A stretch of DNA of 64,000 nucleotides from JAAFHB01 sp037128295 (GTDB lineage Bacteria > Bacteroidota > Bacteroidia > Bacteroidales > Prolixibacteraceae): the NCBI GenBank assembly GCA_037128295.1, contig JBAXWR010000004.1:1-64000 (forward strand), in the 5' to 3' direction. Below, piece after piece: positions 26,992 through 36,885 of this stretch. Below the pieces are notes generated by a model. The model searched no databases. It had not been told where the DNA came from and saw only the letters and a list, made by a program, of their open reading frames with translations. Numbering within the stretch: the first letter of the stretch is position 1; each line of letters begins with the position of its first letter. A program made the position numbers and the translations under genes.

Positions 26992-29283
26992 ATGAAAATA
27001 TTCGGGCGTTTCCTTTATTCAATAGTCGTTCTGTCCTTTATTACCCTAACTTTTTCATGTCACAAGCCTTCAACACCATTTCGTCCAGATCCGAAAGCTA
27101 TAGAAATGGATAGTTTGCTTCAAACCGCTTTGAGGAAAAGTTTAACTTCACCGGTAATCGCTGCAGGAATTGCAAACCAAGTAGAAGAGCTTGCAAATGA
27201 AGTTCATAACGACACAATGATTGTTAAATCCCAGCTTGTAATGGGCGCAATCTTGCGTCTTGAAGGCAGAAATGAGGAGGCTTTTTCATTGTTTCAAAGT
27301 TCACTCCAATTATCCGAAAAAATTAAATACGAACATGGAATTTGCCAGTCATTGCTTGAAAGCGGTACTATTGTCTATATACAAGGCCAATATGAAAAAT
27401 CGGGTGCTCTGTTTAGAAAGTCATTGGACCTGGCACAAAAAGGGATGTTTTATGAACTGGAAGCCTCTTCATTGAATAACATTGGAAAATACTTGCACAC
27501 CACGGGACGTTTCGATGAATCGGTCGATTATTATAAGCAGGCACTCGAAAAGTTTAAAATAAGTGGGGATTCACTCAATTCAGTCACTGTCTTATTGAAC
27601 CTCGGGAAAACATATAACATCGACAGTGATTTTTATATGGCGCTTAAATGTTATCTTGAAGCGTTTAAGATCTGTAAAAAGAGCGATGATTATTCAAATG
27701 TTTCAGAAGTATGCAGTAATTTAGGTTCATTCTATCTCACACTCGACCAACCCGAAATCTCCCTGGAATATCATAAAAGGGCACTTTTCTATCGGGTTCT
27801 ACTCGATACACCCGAGGGACTGGCCAGTTCCTACAACAACGTCGGTAAAGTTTATCTTGTAAAAAACAATCCCGACAGTGCTTTTTTTTATTTTGGCAAA
27901 TCGCTCAAGTACTGTGATCAGATTTCCTATTTGAAAGGAAAAGTAAAGGCTTTGGCCAACATTGGCAAAGTCTGTAACCTTAAATCGGAACATAAAAAGG
28001 CAAAAACCTATCTCCAACAGTCCATGGCTATCGCTGAGAAAAGTGGCTATGTTGCGGGTGTCGCAGAAGCTTTGCTTCAACTGGGGAATACATTTCTTGG
28101 CCTGAACCAAATCGATTCTGCAAAAACAGCCTTCGAAAACTCCTTATTAAAGGCCAATTCAACGAATCTGACAGAAATAAATCATGATGCCTATTGGGGA
28201 CTTTATCAGTGCTTTCTCAAAAAAAGAGATGCTGAAAAAGCTCTTGAATATTACAGGTACTTTTCACAGGCAGATAAAAAGAAGATGCAAGCTGAAAATA
28301 GTGCCAGGTTGTCGGAATTAAGAATAAACTTTGAATCTGAAAAGAAGGAAGATGATAATGTACTTCTCCGGAAAGAGAATGAAATTAAGGAAATTACAAT
28401 CAGGCAGGAGCGTTTTATTATTTCATTGTTTTTTACTGCCTTGGTATTGACAATGTTGTTGATCATCATGCTTTATACCCGATTCGAAAATAAGCGGAAA
28501 GCCAACGAACACCTCTCAATACTGAACAAAAAAATTGTAACCCAAAACATGGCACTTGAGAAACTGAACAAAGAACTCAAGAATGCCAATCGGGAAAAGG
28601 ATAAAGTTTTTTCGATCATTACCCATGAATTGAGAAATCCACTTTATTGGTTTCAGAACCTGACAGAAATGCTTTCATTGAAATACATGCAAATGCCACC
28701 TGAAAAGGTGCAAAAATCATTGGGAGCTTTGGACGAGTCAGCAAAAAATGCATTTCACCTGATGGACAACCTGTTGCACTGGTCGCGATCACGCCTCAAC
28801 CGGATCACGCCTACTATTACTGATCATTCGTTGGAAAAATTGATTCACGAATCATCCCGTATGTATGAGACTATTCTGAAACAAAAGAAAATTCAACTTA
28901 TTATTGATCTGCCAAATGATTCCTTCATAAAGGTAGATACTGATTTATTTATGTGTGTTGTGCGCAACCTTGTGTCGAATGCAATCAAATACACACCCGA
29001 AAATGGAATCATCAAAATCATTGCAAGGCTTAAAAAGCAGAATTGCATCATCTCAGTAATCGATTCGGGAATTGGAATGGATCAGAAACTTAAGAAATCG
29101 ATCTTTCACTCTGATAAGGAATCAACCTCGGTTGGACTGATGAACGAGAAAGGATCTGGATTTGGTTTAAAATTATGCAAGGAATTTGTAAAGATGAATA
29201 AAGGTAAGATCTGGATCGCTGACAATATTGAAAGTGGTACCTGCTTTTCCTTCACCGTGCCCTGTGTCATTACAATTAAGTAA
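26992..29283 (+). CDS. TPR-containing sensor histidine kinase
   Basis: 763 aa. An N-terminal signal with lipobox-like LTFSC (C23) leads a periplasmic part made of tetratricopeptide repeats (about 75-430, e.g. EASSLNNIGKYLHTTGRFDESVDYY). A membrane helix follows (about 476-497), then a coiled coil, HisKA with the phospho-acceptor in ITHELRNP (H545) and a HATPase_c domain with NLVSNAIKYTP and GSGFGLKLC. Typical Bacteroidota TPR kinase; partner of the response regulator 20 nt upstream. The position between two phosphate-related operons suggests a role in their control, but the signal is not evident. Confidence 0.9.
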   Translation: MKIFGRFLYSIVVLSFITLTFSCHKPSTPFRPDPKAIEMDSLLQTALRKSLTSPVIAAGIANQVEELANEVHNDTMIVKSQLVMGAILRLEGRNEEAFSLFQSSLQLSEKIKYEHGICQSLLESGTIVYIQGQYEKSGALFRKSLDLAQKGMFYELEASSLNNIGKYLHTTGRFDESVDYYKQALEKFKISGDSLNSVTVLLNLGKTYNIDSDFYMALKCYLEAFKICKKSDDYSNVSEVCSNLGSFYLTLDQPEISLEYHKRALFYRVLLDTPEGLASSYNNVGKVYLVKNNPDSAFFYFGKSLKYCDQISYLKGKVKALANIGKVCNLKSEHKKAKTYLQQSMAIAEKSGYVAGVAEALLQLGNTFLGLNQIDSAKTAFENSLLKANSTNLTEINHDAYWGLYQCFLKKRDAEKALEYYRYFSQADKKKMQAENSARLSELRINFESEKKEDDNVLLRKENEIKEITIRQERFIISLFFTALVLTMLLIIMLYTRFENKRKANEHLSILNKKIVTQNMALEKLNKELKNANREKDKVFSIITHELRNPLYWFQNLTEMLSLKYMQMPPEKVQKSLGALDESAKNAFHLMDNLLHWSRSRLNRITPTITDHSLEKLIHESSRMYETILKQKKIQLIIDLPNDSFIKVDTDLFMCVVRNLVSNAIKYTPENGIIKIIARLKKQNCIISVIDSGIGMDQKLKKSIFHSDKESTSVGLMNEKGSGFGLKLCKEFVKMNKGKIWIADNIESGTCFSFTVPCVITIK

Positions 29284-29352
29284 AGAAATAATCTATGCGT
29301 CCTTATCAGTTATAAACCTTAATAATTTAGAGGTCTGTTCAACAGATTCTTC

Positions 29353-29391
29353 TGTAATCGGTATGACTTAATTCTGTAATCGTTTTGTCTT
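29353..29391 (+). promoter_or_regulatory. Pho-box-like array upstream of the hybrid sensor kinase
   Basis: TGTAAT (29353), TGACTT (29364), TGTAAT (29375) and TGTCTT (29386) start 11 bp apart. A weak -7-like TATGTTAA stands at 29405-29412, three bases further than in the best cases. The repeats are more degenerate than at 32239, so this is a second-rank member of the set. Confidence 0.4.
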
Positions 29392-29451
29392 GTTTTGATA
29401 AAGTTATGTTAAACAAATGGTTATGTAGAATTAACATGTACCCCACATTAT

Positions 29452-32073
29452 ATGGGTAGTTTCGTAGGTGATTTTGTAGTATCCCTGCTTTGCCTTTCCA
29501 AATTGGCGCTGTTCTTAATAATTAGCGTTTTTAAATTTTTGTTATCTGAGTTAATTGAACATTACAATAATGGCACAATGAAAAATTGGAATAAAGAGAT
29601 GAAATCAGAGTTCGGTACAATTCATCAAAATTCAGAAGAGTTGCTGACAAGAATCCATGGGAATTCAGGTTTTCCAAATTCTAACGATGAAGAACTGAAT
29701 TACATTTGCCATCTGGAGCGCTCACAGGTAAGTCTGCAATTAAAGGTTGAAGAACTTATGCTCGCAAAGAAAGAGGCTGAAAAAAATGCGTCTGAAAAAT
29801 ATGCAGAATTGTTCCAATTGGCACCAGTTGCGTATCTTACACTTTCAAGAGAGGGCAAAATCATTGAACTAAACACTTTCGCATCTCATTTGCTTGGAAT
29901 TGAATGTACACCCCTAAGAGATATTCATTTTGAATCATTTGTTGATGATGATACCAAACCATTATTCAATCAATTCCTTCACAGAGTGTTAAACAACAAT
30001 AGCATTGAAGTCTGCGAAGTTACAATATTAAAAAAAGGGAGCCTACCACAGTTTATACGACTTACCGGAAAAGCTTCTGCAAATGCTGATCAATATTTAT
30101 TGACTGCAATTAACATTGCCGAACTTAAGCGGGCAGACGAGGCTCTGATTGAAGCAGACTGGAGGTTTTGTGCTTTGTTTGAGAACAGTCCAATTGCAGT
30201 TGCATACCATGAAATGATCTATGATGAATACAGAAAACCAGTCGATTACCGGTTTCTTGATGCCAATAAAAGCTATCGGGAGCTAACAGGAACCGACCCC
30301 CGAGGCAAAACTGTAAAACAAGCATTTCCAGATATCGAAAACGGTGTTTTTGATTGGATCGGAACTTATGGCAAAGTGGTAAATACTGGGAAAACTATTC
30401 GCTTTGAACAATTTCTTCAATATAATAATCGATGGTATGATTGTGTTGCTTACACTTACAAGCCAAACCATTTTGTAACTTCTTTCCTTGAAATAACAAA
30501 ACGAAAAAGTGCCGAAGTAGCGCTTAAAGAGAGTGAATTAAAGTTCAGGACTGTTGCTGATCAAACGTCTGACTGGGTATATTGGATTGGTGAAGATCAA
30601 CAAATTTTCTACATGTCCCCGGCCTGCAAAAAAATTACTGGTTATGATCCGGAAGAATTCCTATCAAAACCTCAGCTAATTAAGGAAATTGTCTATTCGG
30701 GTGATTACGATTCAATCCTCAACTACAAAAATCAAATATTATTGAAGGAAAATAGGGATAAGGTTTATGATTTGGAAATAAGGGTGGTAAGTAAAGAGGG
30801 TGCTTTGGTTTGGATCCACCATATTTCCAGTCCTATATTTAATGAGAACGGGAAATACCTGGGAAGACGAATTAGCAACAGGGATATTACAGAAAAGAAA
30901 AAAATGATTACAGACTTGATTAAAGCGAAAGAACGGGCAGAAGAAAGTGATCGATTGATGTCATCGTTTTTGGCCAATATGAGCCATGAAATCAGAACTC
31001 CGATGACTGGCATACTAGGATTTACAGAATTATTAAAGGAACCCAACCTTTCGGTAAAGGAGCAGATGGAATTTATTCGTATTATTGAGATAAGTGGTAC
31101 ACGTATGCTCAATATTATTAACGATATCATGAGCATATCAAAAGTTGAATCGGGACAAATGGAGGTATATCTATCAGAGACAAATATAAATACGCAAATT
31201 GATTACCTTTATACGTTCTTCAAACCCGAGGCAGAAAAAAAAGGTTTACAATTGTTTTTCAAAAAGACATTGTCCTCACAGGAAGCCATCCTAAAAACGG
31301 ACAAGGAAAAAATCTATTCAATTTTAACGAATCTTGTCAAGAATGCGATCAAATTTACACCTAGTGGTTCGATCGAATTTGGTTACGAAAAAAAAGATAA
31401 ATACCTTGAATTTTTCATAAAGGATACTGGACCTGGAATTCGCGAGGAGCATAAGCATTTCATTTTTGAAAGGTTCAGGCAGGGAAGTGAATCGCTTAGT
31501 CGGAATTATGAAGGTGCAGGACTTGGGTTGACAATATCCAAAGCATTTGTCGAAATGCTTGGCGGTAAAATATGGGTTGAAAGTACAGTGGGAAAAGGTT
31601 CGATATTTTATTTTACGATTCCCTATATTGCTCAAATTGAAGAAAAGAAACTCAGTAAAAGTTCTGTTAGCGCTGATAACTGCATTAAAAAACTAAAAAT
31701 ACTTATAGCAGAAGACAATCAAATATCCTCGATACTTCTTGGAAAAGTTATGGGCAATTTCAGCAAAGAAGTTCTAAATGTGAACAATGGAATCGATGCA
31801 GTTGAGGTTTGTTTCAGCAATCCTGACATTGACCTTGTTTTGATGGATATTCAAATGCCCCTTATGGATGGTTATGAGGCAACCCGTTTAATCAGGAAAT
31901 TCAATGCAGAAGTTGTAATTATAGCACAATCCGCGTTTGCATTAACCGGCGACCAGGAGAGGGCAATTGCAGCCGGATGCAATAGCTACATTTCAAAACC
32001 AATTCAACAAAAGCATTTAACGGAGTTAATCAGTGCATATTTTAAACAACCCGTGCCCCTCATTCTGAACTAA
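29452..32073 (+). CDS. Hybrid PAS sensor histidine kinase with C-terminal receiver
   Basis: 873 aa. A coiled-coil-like segment (about 65-115) is followed by three PAS domains (about 115-225, 235-350, 360-480), HisKA with SHEIRTPMTGILGF (H512), HATPase_c with NLVKNAIKFTP and GAGLGLTISKAF, and a receiver with phospho-acceptor D799 in LVLMDIQMPLMDG. No output domain, so it probably feeds a separate regulator or phosphorelay. Start uncertain: ATG 29452 adds a hydrophobic N-terminus that might be a membrane anchor, while ATG 29578 would give a soluble protein of 831 aa. Confidence 0.88.
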   Translation: MGSFVGDFVVSLLCLSKLALFLIISVFKFLLSELIEHYNNGTMKNWNKEMKSEFGTIHQNSEELLTRIHGNSGFPNSNDEELNYICHLERSQVSLQLKVEELMLAKKEAEKNASEKYAELFQLAPVAYLTLSREGKIIELNTFASHLLGIECTPLRDIHFESFVDDDTKPLFNQFLHRVLNNNSIEVCEVTILKKGSLPQFIRLTGKASANADQYLLTAINIAELKRADEALIEADWRFCALFENSPIAVAYHEMIYDEYRKPVDYRFLDANKSYRELTGTDPRGKTVKQAFPDIENGVFDWIGTYGKVVNTGKTIRFEQFLQYNNRWYDCVAYTYKPNHFVTSFLEITKRKSAEVALKESELKFRTVADQTSDWVYWIGEDQQIFYMSPACKKITGYDPEEFLSKPQLIKEIVYSGDYDSILNYKNQILLKENRDKVYDLEIRVVSKEGALVWIHHISSPIFNENGKYLGRRISNRDITEKKKMITDLIKAKERAEESDRLMSSFLANMSHEIRTPMTGILGFTELLKEPNLSVKEQMEFIRIIEISGTRMLNIINDIMSISKVESGQMEVYLSETNINTQIDYLYTFFKPEAEKKGLQLFFKKTLSSQEAILKTDKEKIYSILTNLVKNAIKFTPSGSIEFGYEKKDKYLEFFIKDTGPGIREEHKHFIFERFRQGSESLSRNYEGAGLGLTISKAFVEMLGGKIWVESTVGKGSIFYFTIPYIAQIEEKKLSKSSVSADNCIKKLKILIAEDNQISSILLGKVMGNFSKEVLNVNNGIDAVEVCFSNPDIDLVLMDIQMPLMDGYEATRLIRKFNAEVVIIAQSAFALTGDQERAIAAGCNSYISKPIQQKHLTELISAYFKQPVPLILN

Positions 32074-32238
32074 TTAATTATGATTTTATCATTTGAGAAT
32101 TTTAGTTTTAACCTTCCATTTGTTTTAGCTTAGTTCCAGAAGTCTCCGTCTATTCCACCATTTCCCCCGAATCTCAATGCCCTTTTCCCATTTGGCCTAA
32201 TCAGCTACAAATAGGATCAGAACGGGGTATTAAATCAT

Positions 32239-32299
32239 TGTAACAAAATGGTAACCGATAATTGACCCCAGTGTAACAGGGGATCATCACTTTTGTAAC
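32239..32299 (+). promoter_or_regulatory. Pho-box-like array and -7 box of the phosphonate operon
   Basis: TGTAAC (32239), GGTAAC (32250), ATTGAC (32261) and TGTAAC (32272) start 11 bp apart; a further TGTAAC at 32294 is in the same register. Ten nt after the 32272 hexamer stands CACTTTTG (32288-32295), one mismatch from TAnnTTTG. Predicted leader of about 25 nt to the ATG at 32326. This is the clearest array of the window and fronts genes that release phosphate from phosphonates. Confidence 0.6.
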
Positions 32300-32325
32300 G
32301 TTAAAAACATCTGAAACTTCATAAT

Positions 32326-33486
32326 ATGAGAATTTTTGCATTAGGTGGAGCCGGCAAGATTTGTCGTGAGGCGGCACTTGATATTGTCCAATTTGGAATT
32401 TTCGATCAGTTGACAATTGGTGATTTTGATGTAGATGCAGCCAAGGAAACAGCGAAATGGCTATTTCATCCCAAAGTCGATTATGTCTTTATTGATATAA
32501 GAAGCAAAAACGATTCAATTGCTCTTTTATCTGAATATGATATAGTTATCGATGGTACTACCATATCTCTCAATTCCCTTTCGACTGAATGTATTGCTCA
32601 TGCAAATTGTCATGGAATCAACCTGAACGGATTCGGTGAGGAATACCAATTCAGCGATATTTTCAAATCGAATGGGAAAATTATGGTCCCGGGATTTGGA
32701 ATGACCCCAGGCATTACCAATATGATGGCTGTCTTTGCCTGTGACCAAATGGAGAAAGTAAACATTGTTCGGGTCAGCCATGGTGCCTTTCGCCCGATTG
32801 CCTTTTCCGGTTCTATCACCGAGACGACCATTTATGAATATGACCCGAATTTGCCCGGTCGTACCGTATTCGAAAACGGGCAATTCTTTCAGGTTCCGCC
32901 GTTTGCGCGTCCACGGGTTGTTGAACTGCCGCAACCATATGGTAAAACCCTACAATATATTATACCTCATTCTGAAACATTCACATTGGCAAAATACCTT
33001 GAGAACAAAGGGGTTGAATTGATTGAGGTTCGTGGAACATGGCCTGTTGAGAATATGTTGCTGATAAAAGCACTGTATAATTATGGGTTTTTGAACAACC
33101 CACAAATAACTCTTGATGGCCATGAGTTCGGAATTATGGATGCCATCAGCGAATACCTTCAAAAATCGGATAAAGGTAAATCAACAGAATTATTTGGTTA
33201 TTCACTTCATGTTGAAGTGGAGGGTATTAAAAAAGGAAAGTTGGTACGACTAACATTGACACATACACACCCATCTTCTGATGGTTCAAATCCAAAATGG
33301 AAAGGTTTAAGGGCTTATACCAGAAATGTAGGAATCCCCATGAGCATTGCGGCTCAATTGATTGCGCAAGGAAAATACAAAGGAGAAGGCGCATTGTATC
33401 CTGAGTTTGTTTTCAACCCCGTAACCGTTTTTGAAGAATTGGCCAAAAGACAAATTTATATTCATGTTGAAGAAGAAATAATCTGA
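32326..33486 (+). CDS. Saccharopine-dehydrogenase-like NAD(P)-binding protein of the phosphonate operon
   Basis: 386 aa. Rossmann fold with ALGGAGKICREAALDI (5-20) and a middle segment VPGFGMTPGITNMMA common in the saccharopine dehydrogenase family. It leads an operon with phnX, an MFS transporter and phnW. Family members reversibly oxidise a secondary amine that links an amino acid to a carbonyl-derived part, so one possibility is release of 2-aminoethylphosphonate from an N-substituted form. That role is inference; I do not recall a characterised enzyme of this kind. Five nt before phnX. Confidence 0.65.
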   Translation: MRIFALGGAGKICREAALDIVQFGIFDQLTIGDFDVDAAKETAKWLFHPKVDYVFIDIRSKNDSIALLSEYDIVIDGTTISLNSLSTECIAHANCHGINLNGFGEEYQFSDIFKSNGKIMVPGFGMTPGITNMMAVFACDQMEKVNIVRVSHGAFRPIAFSGSITETTIYEYDPNLPGRTVFENGQFFQVPPFARPRVVELPQPYGKTLQYIIPHSETFTLAKYLENKGVELIEVRGTWPVENMLLIKALYNYGFLNNPQITLDGHEFGIMDAISEYLQKSDKGKSTELFGYSLHVEVEGIKKGKLVRLTLTHTHPSSDGSNPKWKGLRAYTRNVGIPMSIAAQLIAQGKYKGEGALYPEFVFNPVTVFEELAKRQIYIHVEEEII

Positions 33487-33491
33487 ATATC

Positions 33492-34286
33492 ATGCAGAAA
33501 TTGAATAACATAAAAGCAGTCATCTTTGACTGGGCCGGAACAATAATCGACTATGGATGTATGGCGCCTACCCAGGTATTCGTTCAGGTTTATAAATCAA
33601 AAGGAGTTTTTCTAAGTAATGAAGAGGCTCGGGGACCAATGGGATTGGCAAAGAAGGATCATATTCGGGAATTGATGCAGTTGGGCTCCATTCAAAAACA
33701 ATGGATGATTAGATTCAGGCGATACCCAACTGAAGCCGACATCGAATCAATATACGCTGAACTGGAGCCTGTTCTTTCAAATATCGTTAAAAACTATACC
33801 GCTCCGATCCAGGGTGCTATTGAACTCATCAACTTGCTTAAATCTCAGGGAATAAAAGTAGGTACTACGACAGGATATGTTGCTGAAATGATGGACAATA
33901 TATTACCGATTACCACAGCATTGGGCTTGTTGCCAGACGCCGTTGTGAATTCATCAGAAGTCTCATCAGGAAGGCCTTATCCCTGGATGATCTACCGTAA
34001 CTGCGAAAAGATGAATGTTTTCCCATTGAGTAAAATGGTTAAAATCGGTGATACAGTTGCCGATATCCAGGAAGGTGTAAATGCGGGGATGTGGACAATT
34101 GGGTTAACAAAATCGGGAAACGAACTTGGATTATCAATTGCTGAAACTCAAAAGGCAGATCCTGTTTGGCTTCAGGAAAAAATCGCTATTGCCGAACAGA
34201 AGTTGCTGGATGCAGGTGCTGATTATGTGGCCGATGGGGTTTGGGATTGCTTACCTATCCTTTATGAAATTGACAATCTGATCTAA
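33492..34286 (+). CDS. phnX: Phosphonoacetaldehyde hydrolase PhnX
   Basis: HAD-superfamily phosphonatase that splits phosphonoacetaldehyde into acetaldehyde and phosphate. Nucleophile Asp in IFDWAGTIID (D13), Schiff-base Lys in MGLAKKDH (K54, matching Lys53 of the Bacillus enzyme), cap-domain and core motifs SSGRPYPWMIYRNC and KIGDTVADIQEG are all present. 264 aa, normal for PhnX. Receives the product of PhnW, encoded two genes downstream, and of the PbfA-like lyase in the next operon. Confidence 0.93.
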   Translation: MQKLNNIKAVIFDWAGTIIDYGCMAPTQVFVQVYKSKGVFLSNEEARGPMGLAKKDHIRELMQLGSIQKQWMIRFRRYPTEADIESIYAELEPVLSNIVKNYTAPIQGAIELINLLKSQGIKVGTTTGYVAEMMDNILPITTALGLLPDAVVNSSEVSSGRPYPWMIYRNCEKMNVFPLSKMVKIGDTVADIQEGVNAGMWTIGLTKSGNELGLSIAETQKADPVWLQEKIAIAEQKLLDAGADYVADGVWDCLPILYEIDNLI

Positions 34287-34314
34287 ATCAGGAATTCTAA
34301 ATAATACTTTAAGA

Positions 34315-35649
34315 ATGACAAAAGCAATTTCTCCTGCCATGAGAAAATGGCGTATTCAAATATTTGCAGTCACATGGCTGGCATATTTCGGGATGTATTT
34401 TTGCCGCAAGAATTTCAGCGTTGTTATGCCCGTGATGAGTCGGGAGTTAGGTACCTCAAAGGAGGAATTTGCGTTTGTAATAACCATTTACAGTATCATG
34501 TATATGTTGGGTCAGTTTCTGAGTGGCTATCTGAGCGACCGGAACGGTCCACGGCTTATTGTTGGGATTGGCCTATTGATTGCAGTCATTTCAAATCTCC
34601 TGATGGGCTGGATGGGAACTATGGGTTCTTTCGTTTTTTTAATGGGATTGAATGGATTTGGACAATCTACGGGTTGGTCAGGACTTGTCAAAAACCTGAC
34701 ACCCTGGTTCAAAAAGAAGGAACGCGGCGTGATGATGTCATTCTGGTCAACCTGTTATGTAATTGGAGGAGTAGCCGCAACTGCATTTGCTACTTATTGG
34801 CTCACCAATCAGCAATTCCTTTCAGAATATTCGTGGAAAAGGGCATTCCTTGCTCCGGCAGTTCTTTTATTGGTTATTTCAATCTTTTACATCGTGTTTG
34901 ACCGGAATAATCCAACGGATGTAGGATTGGAGACATTTGAAAAAAACGGGATCACAAAAAAAGGTAAGAGAAAGGATAAAGAGGCTCAGATGGCTGTATT
35001 AAAAAATGGCGCTGTCTGGATTGCTGCAGCCATGTACTTCTTTTTAAAATTTACCCGTTATGCATTTCTTTTCTGGCTCCCCCTGTACCTTTCGGAGGCA
35101 CTTTTCTATTCCGACCAGCAGGCAGGATATACCTCAATGGCTTATGAAGCATTCGGGTTTCTGGGAGTCCTGGCGGCAGGTTTTGCTTCCGATTATTTAT
35201 TTAAAGCACGCCGGTTTCCCATCAGTTCGATAATGCTTTTTGGATTGGCCATCGTTTTGTTTTTGCAGCCTTATCTAAGTCCATTGGGAAATGTTCCCAC
35301 TATTATTTCGATCGGGCTTATTGGGTTTTTCACTTATGGTCCAGACTCGCTAATGTCGGGTGCTGCTGCGATGGATATGGGAAAAAACCATGGTGCAGCT
35401 TTGTCTGCAGGTTTGATCAATGGTGTAGGTTCTGCAGGTCAATTGTTGTCGCCCTTTGCCGTTGCATATGTTTCCCAAAAATATGGATGGAACGCATTGT
35501 TTGAGGTATTCGTCATAGTAGCCTTAATTGCAGCTTTCCTGTTAATCTTTAAATGGAATTATGGAACTGAAAATCAATCTGATGAATCACCAGAATTATC
35601 CTCACACCCTGATGAGGAATATGTAGAACTGGGTCTGACAACCAAGTAA
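34315..35649 (+). CDS. MFS transporter of the organophosphate:phosphate antiporter (GlpT/UhpT-like) type
   Basis: 444 aa, about 12 membrane helices. The N-terminal FGMYFCRKNFSVVMP and NGFGQSTGWSGLVKNLTPWF segments resemble GlpT/UhpT-type proteins. Lies between phnX and phnW (28 and 25 nt gaps), so it most likely brings 2-aminoethylphosphonate or a related phosphonate across the inner membrane, in place of an ABC importer, which is missing here. Substrate inferred from context. Confidence 0.75.
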   Translation: MTKAISPAMRKWRIQIFAVTWLAYFGMYFCRKNFSVVMPVMSRELGTSKEEFAFVITIYSIMYMLGQFLSGYLSDRNGPRLIVGIGLLIAVISNLLMGWMGTMGSFVFLMGLNGFGQSTGWSGLVKNLTPWFKKKERGVMMSFWSTCYVIGGVAATAFATYWLTNQQFLSEYSWKRAFLAPAVLLLVISIFYIVFDRNNPTDVGLETFEKNGITKKGKRKDKEAQMAVLKNGAVWIAAAMYFFLKFTRYAFLFWLPLYLSEALFYSDQQAGYTSMAYEAFGFLGVLAAGFASDYLFKARRFPISSIMLFGLAIVLFLQPYLSPLGNVPTIISIGLIGFFTYGPDSLMSGAAAMDMGKNHGAALSAGLINGVGSAGQLLSPFAVAYVSQKYGWNALFEVFVIVALIAAFLLIFKWNYGTENQSDESPELSSHPDEEYVELGLTTK

Positions 35650-35674
35650 TAAATAAAATAAAATTTCATAGAAT

Positions 35675-36778
35675 ATGGACAATAAACTGTTTACTCCAGG
35701 CCCTTTAAATACAAAACGATCGGTGAAGAAAGCCATGCTTCACGATATGGGGTCGCGAGACAAAGAATTTTTGGAGGTTGTAGAAAAAATCCGCTGTGAA
35801 CTGCTCGAAATTGCAGGTGTGAGCCGTGATGAGGGGTACGATTCGGTTTTGATGCAAGGATCCGGAACATTTGGAGTGGAATCTGTCATTTCAACAGTTA
35901 TTCCAGAATATGGCCATTTACTGTTGATTTCAAATGGTGCATACGGTGACCGGATCGGAAATATGACCCATGTTTACGAGATCAAAACGACAACACTAAA
36001 TTATAAGGAAAATGTAGTACCATCTTATCTCGATGTGGAAGATGCGCTGAAAAAAGATGATTCAATTACCCATGTGGCTTTGGTACATTGTGAAACCACC
36101 ACTGGCATTTTCAACGACATCGAAAATGTAGGATATATAGCTCGAAAATACAATAAACAGTTTATTGTTGATGCAATGAGCAGTTTTGGAGCAGTTCCCA
36201 TTGATTTAAAGGGAATTGGCATTGATTTTTTAATATCTTCATCCAATAAATGTATTGAAGGAGTACCTGGGTTTTCTTTTGTCATCTTTAAAACCAGCTC
36301 ACTTATTAGTTGTAAGGGCAGTGCCAGAACCGTCTCGCTTGATCTTTACAATCAATGGATGTATATGAAGAATAGTAATCAATTCCGGTTTACTCCCCCA
36401 ATTCAGTCCATTCTGGCATTCAATCAGGCCCTAGAGGAGCTAAAACTTGAAGGTGGTGTCCGGAAACGATCGGAACGCTATCAACAGAATTACAACAGTT
36501 TAATCGAAGGAACCGAAGCACTTGGCTTAACAACTTATCTTGCTAAAAAGGATCAGGGATACATCATCACCTCTTTTCTGTTTCCAAAACACCCGAATTT
36601 CGATTTTACCTTATTTTACGAAAAATTACACGGACGGGGACAAGTCATCTATCAGGGAAAATTGTCGGATACAGATTGCTTCCGCATCGGCAATATTGGC
36701 CAGCTTTATCTGGAAGATATTGATAGACTGATTGATGCAATACAAGAAGTGCTACTTGAAATGGGGGTCCCGGTATAA
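35675..36778 (+). CDS. phnW: 2-aminoethylphosphonate--pyruvate transaminase PhnW
   Basis: PLP enzyme that transfers the amino group of 2-aminoethylphosphonate to pyruvate, giving phosphonoacetaldehyde and alanine. N-terminal FTPGPLNTKRSVKKAMLHDMGSRD, PLP Lys in SSSNKCIEGVPGF (K192) and VDAMSSFGAVPID are characteristic; 367 aa is the family length. Last gene of the first phosphonate operon. Together with PhnX it forms the classic two-step AEP pathway. Confidence 0.95.
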   Translation: MDNKLFTPGPLNTKRSVKKAMLHDMGSRDKEFLEVVEKIRCELLEIAGVSRDEGYDSVLMQGSGTFGVESVISTVIPEYGHLLLISNGAYGDRIGNMTHVYEIKTTTLNYKENVVPSYLDVEDALKKDDSITHVALVHCETTTGIFNDIENVGYIARKYNKQFIVDAMSSFGAVPIDLKGIGIDFLISSSNKCIEGVPGFSFVIFKTSSLISCKGSARTVSLDLYNQWMYMKNSNQFRFTPPIQSILAFNQALEELKLEGGVRKRSERYQQNYNSLIEGTEALGLTTYLAKKDQGYIITSFLFPKHPNFDFTLFYEKLHGRGQVIYQGKLSDTDCFRIGNIGQLYLEDIDRLIDAIQEVLLEMGVPV

Positions 36779-36789
36779 ACCAAATAATA

Positions 36790-36846
36790 ATTCATCAAAC
36801 TGTAACCTCAGGTTCACAGAATTGTAATAACATTCCTTGACATTTG
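36790..36846 (+). promoter_or_regulatory. Pho-box-like array and -7 box upstream of the PHP remnant and PbfA-like gene
   Basis: ATTCAT (36790), TGTAAC (36801), GTTCAC (36812) and TGTAAT (36823) start 11 bp apart. Ten nt after the last hexamer comes GACATTTG (36839-36846), one mismatch from TAnnTTTG. Predicted leader about 35 nt to the ATG at 36886. Indicates that the genes after phnW form a second, co-regulated transcript. Confidence 0.55.
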
Positions 36847-36885
36847 CCAACTGAAAATATAACATACTTGATTAATTAGTAAAAA

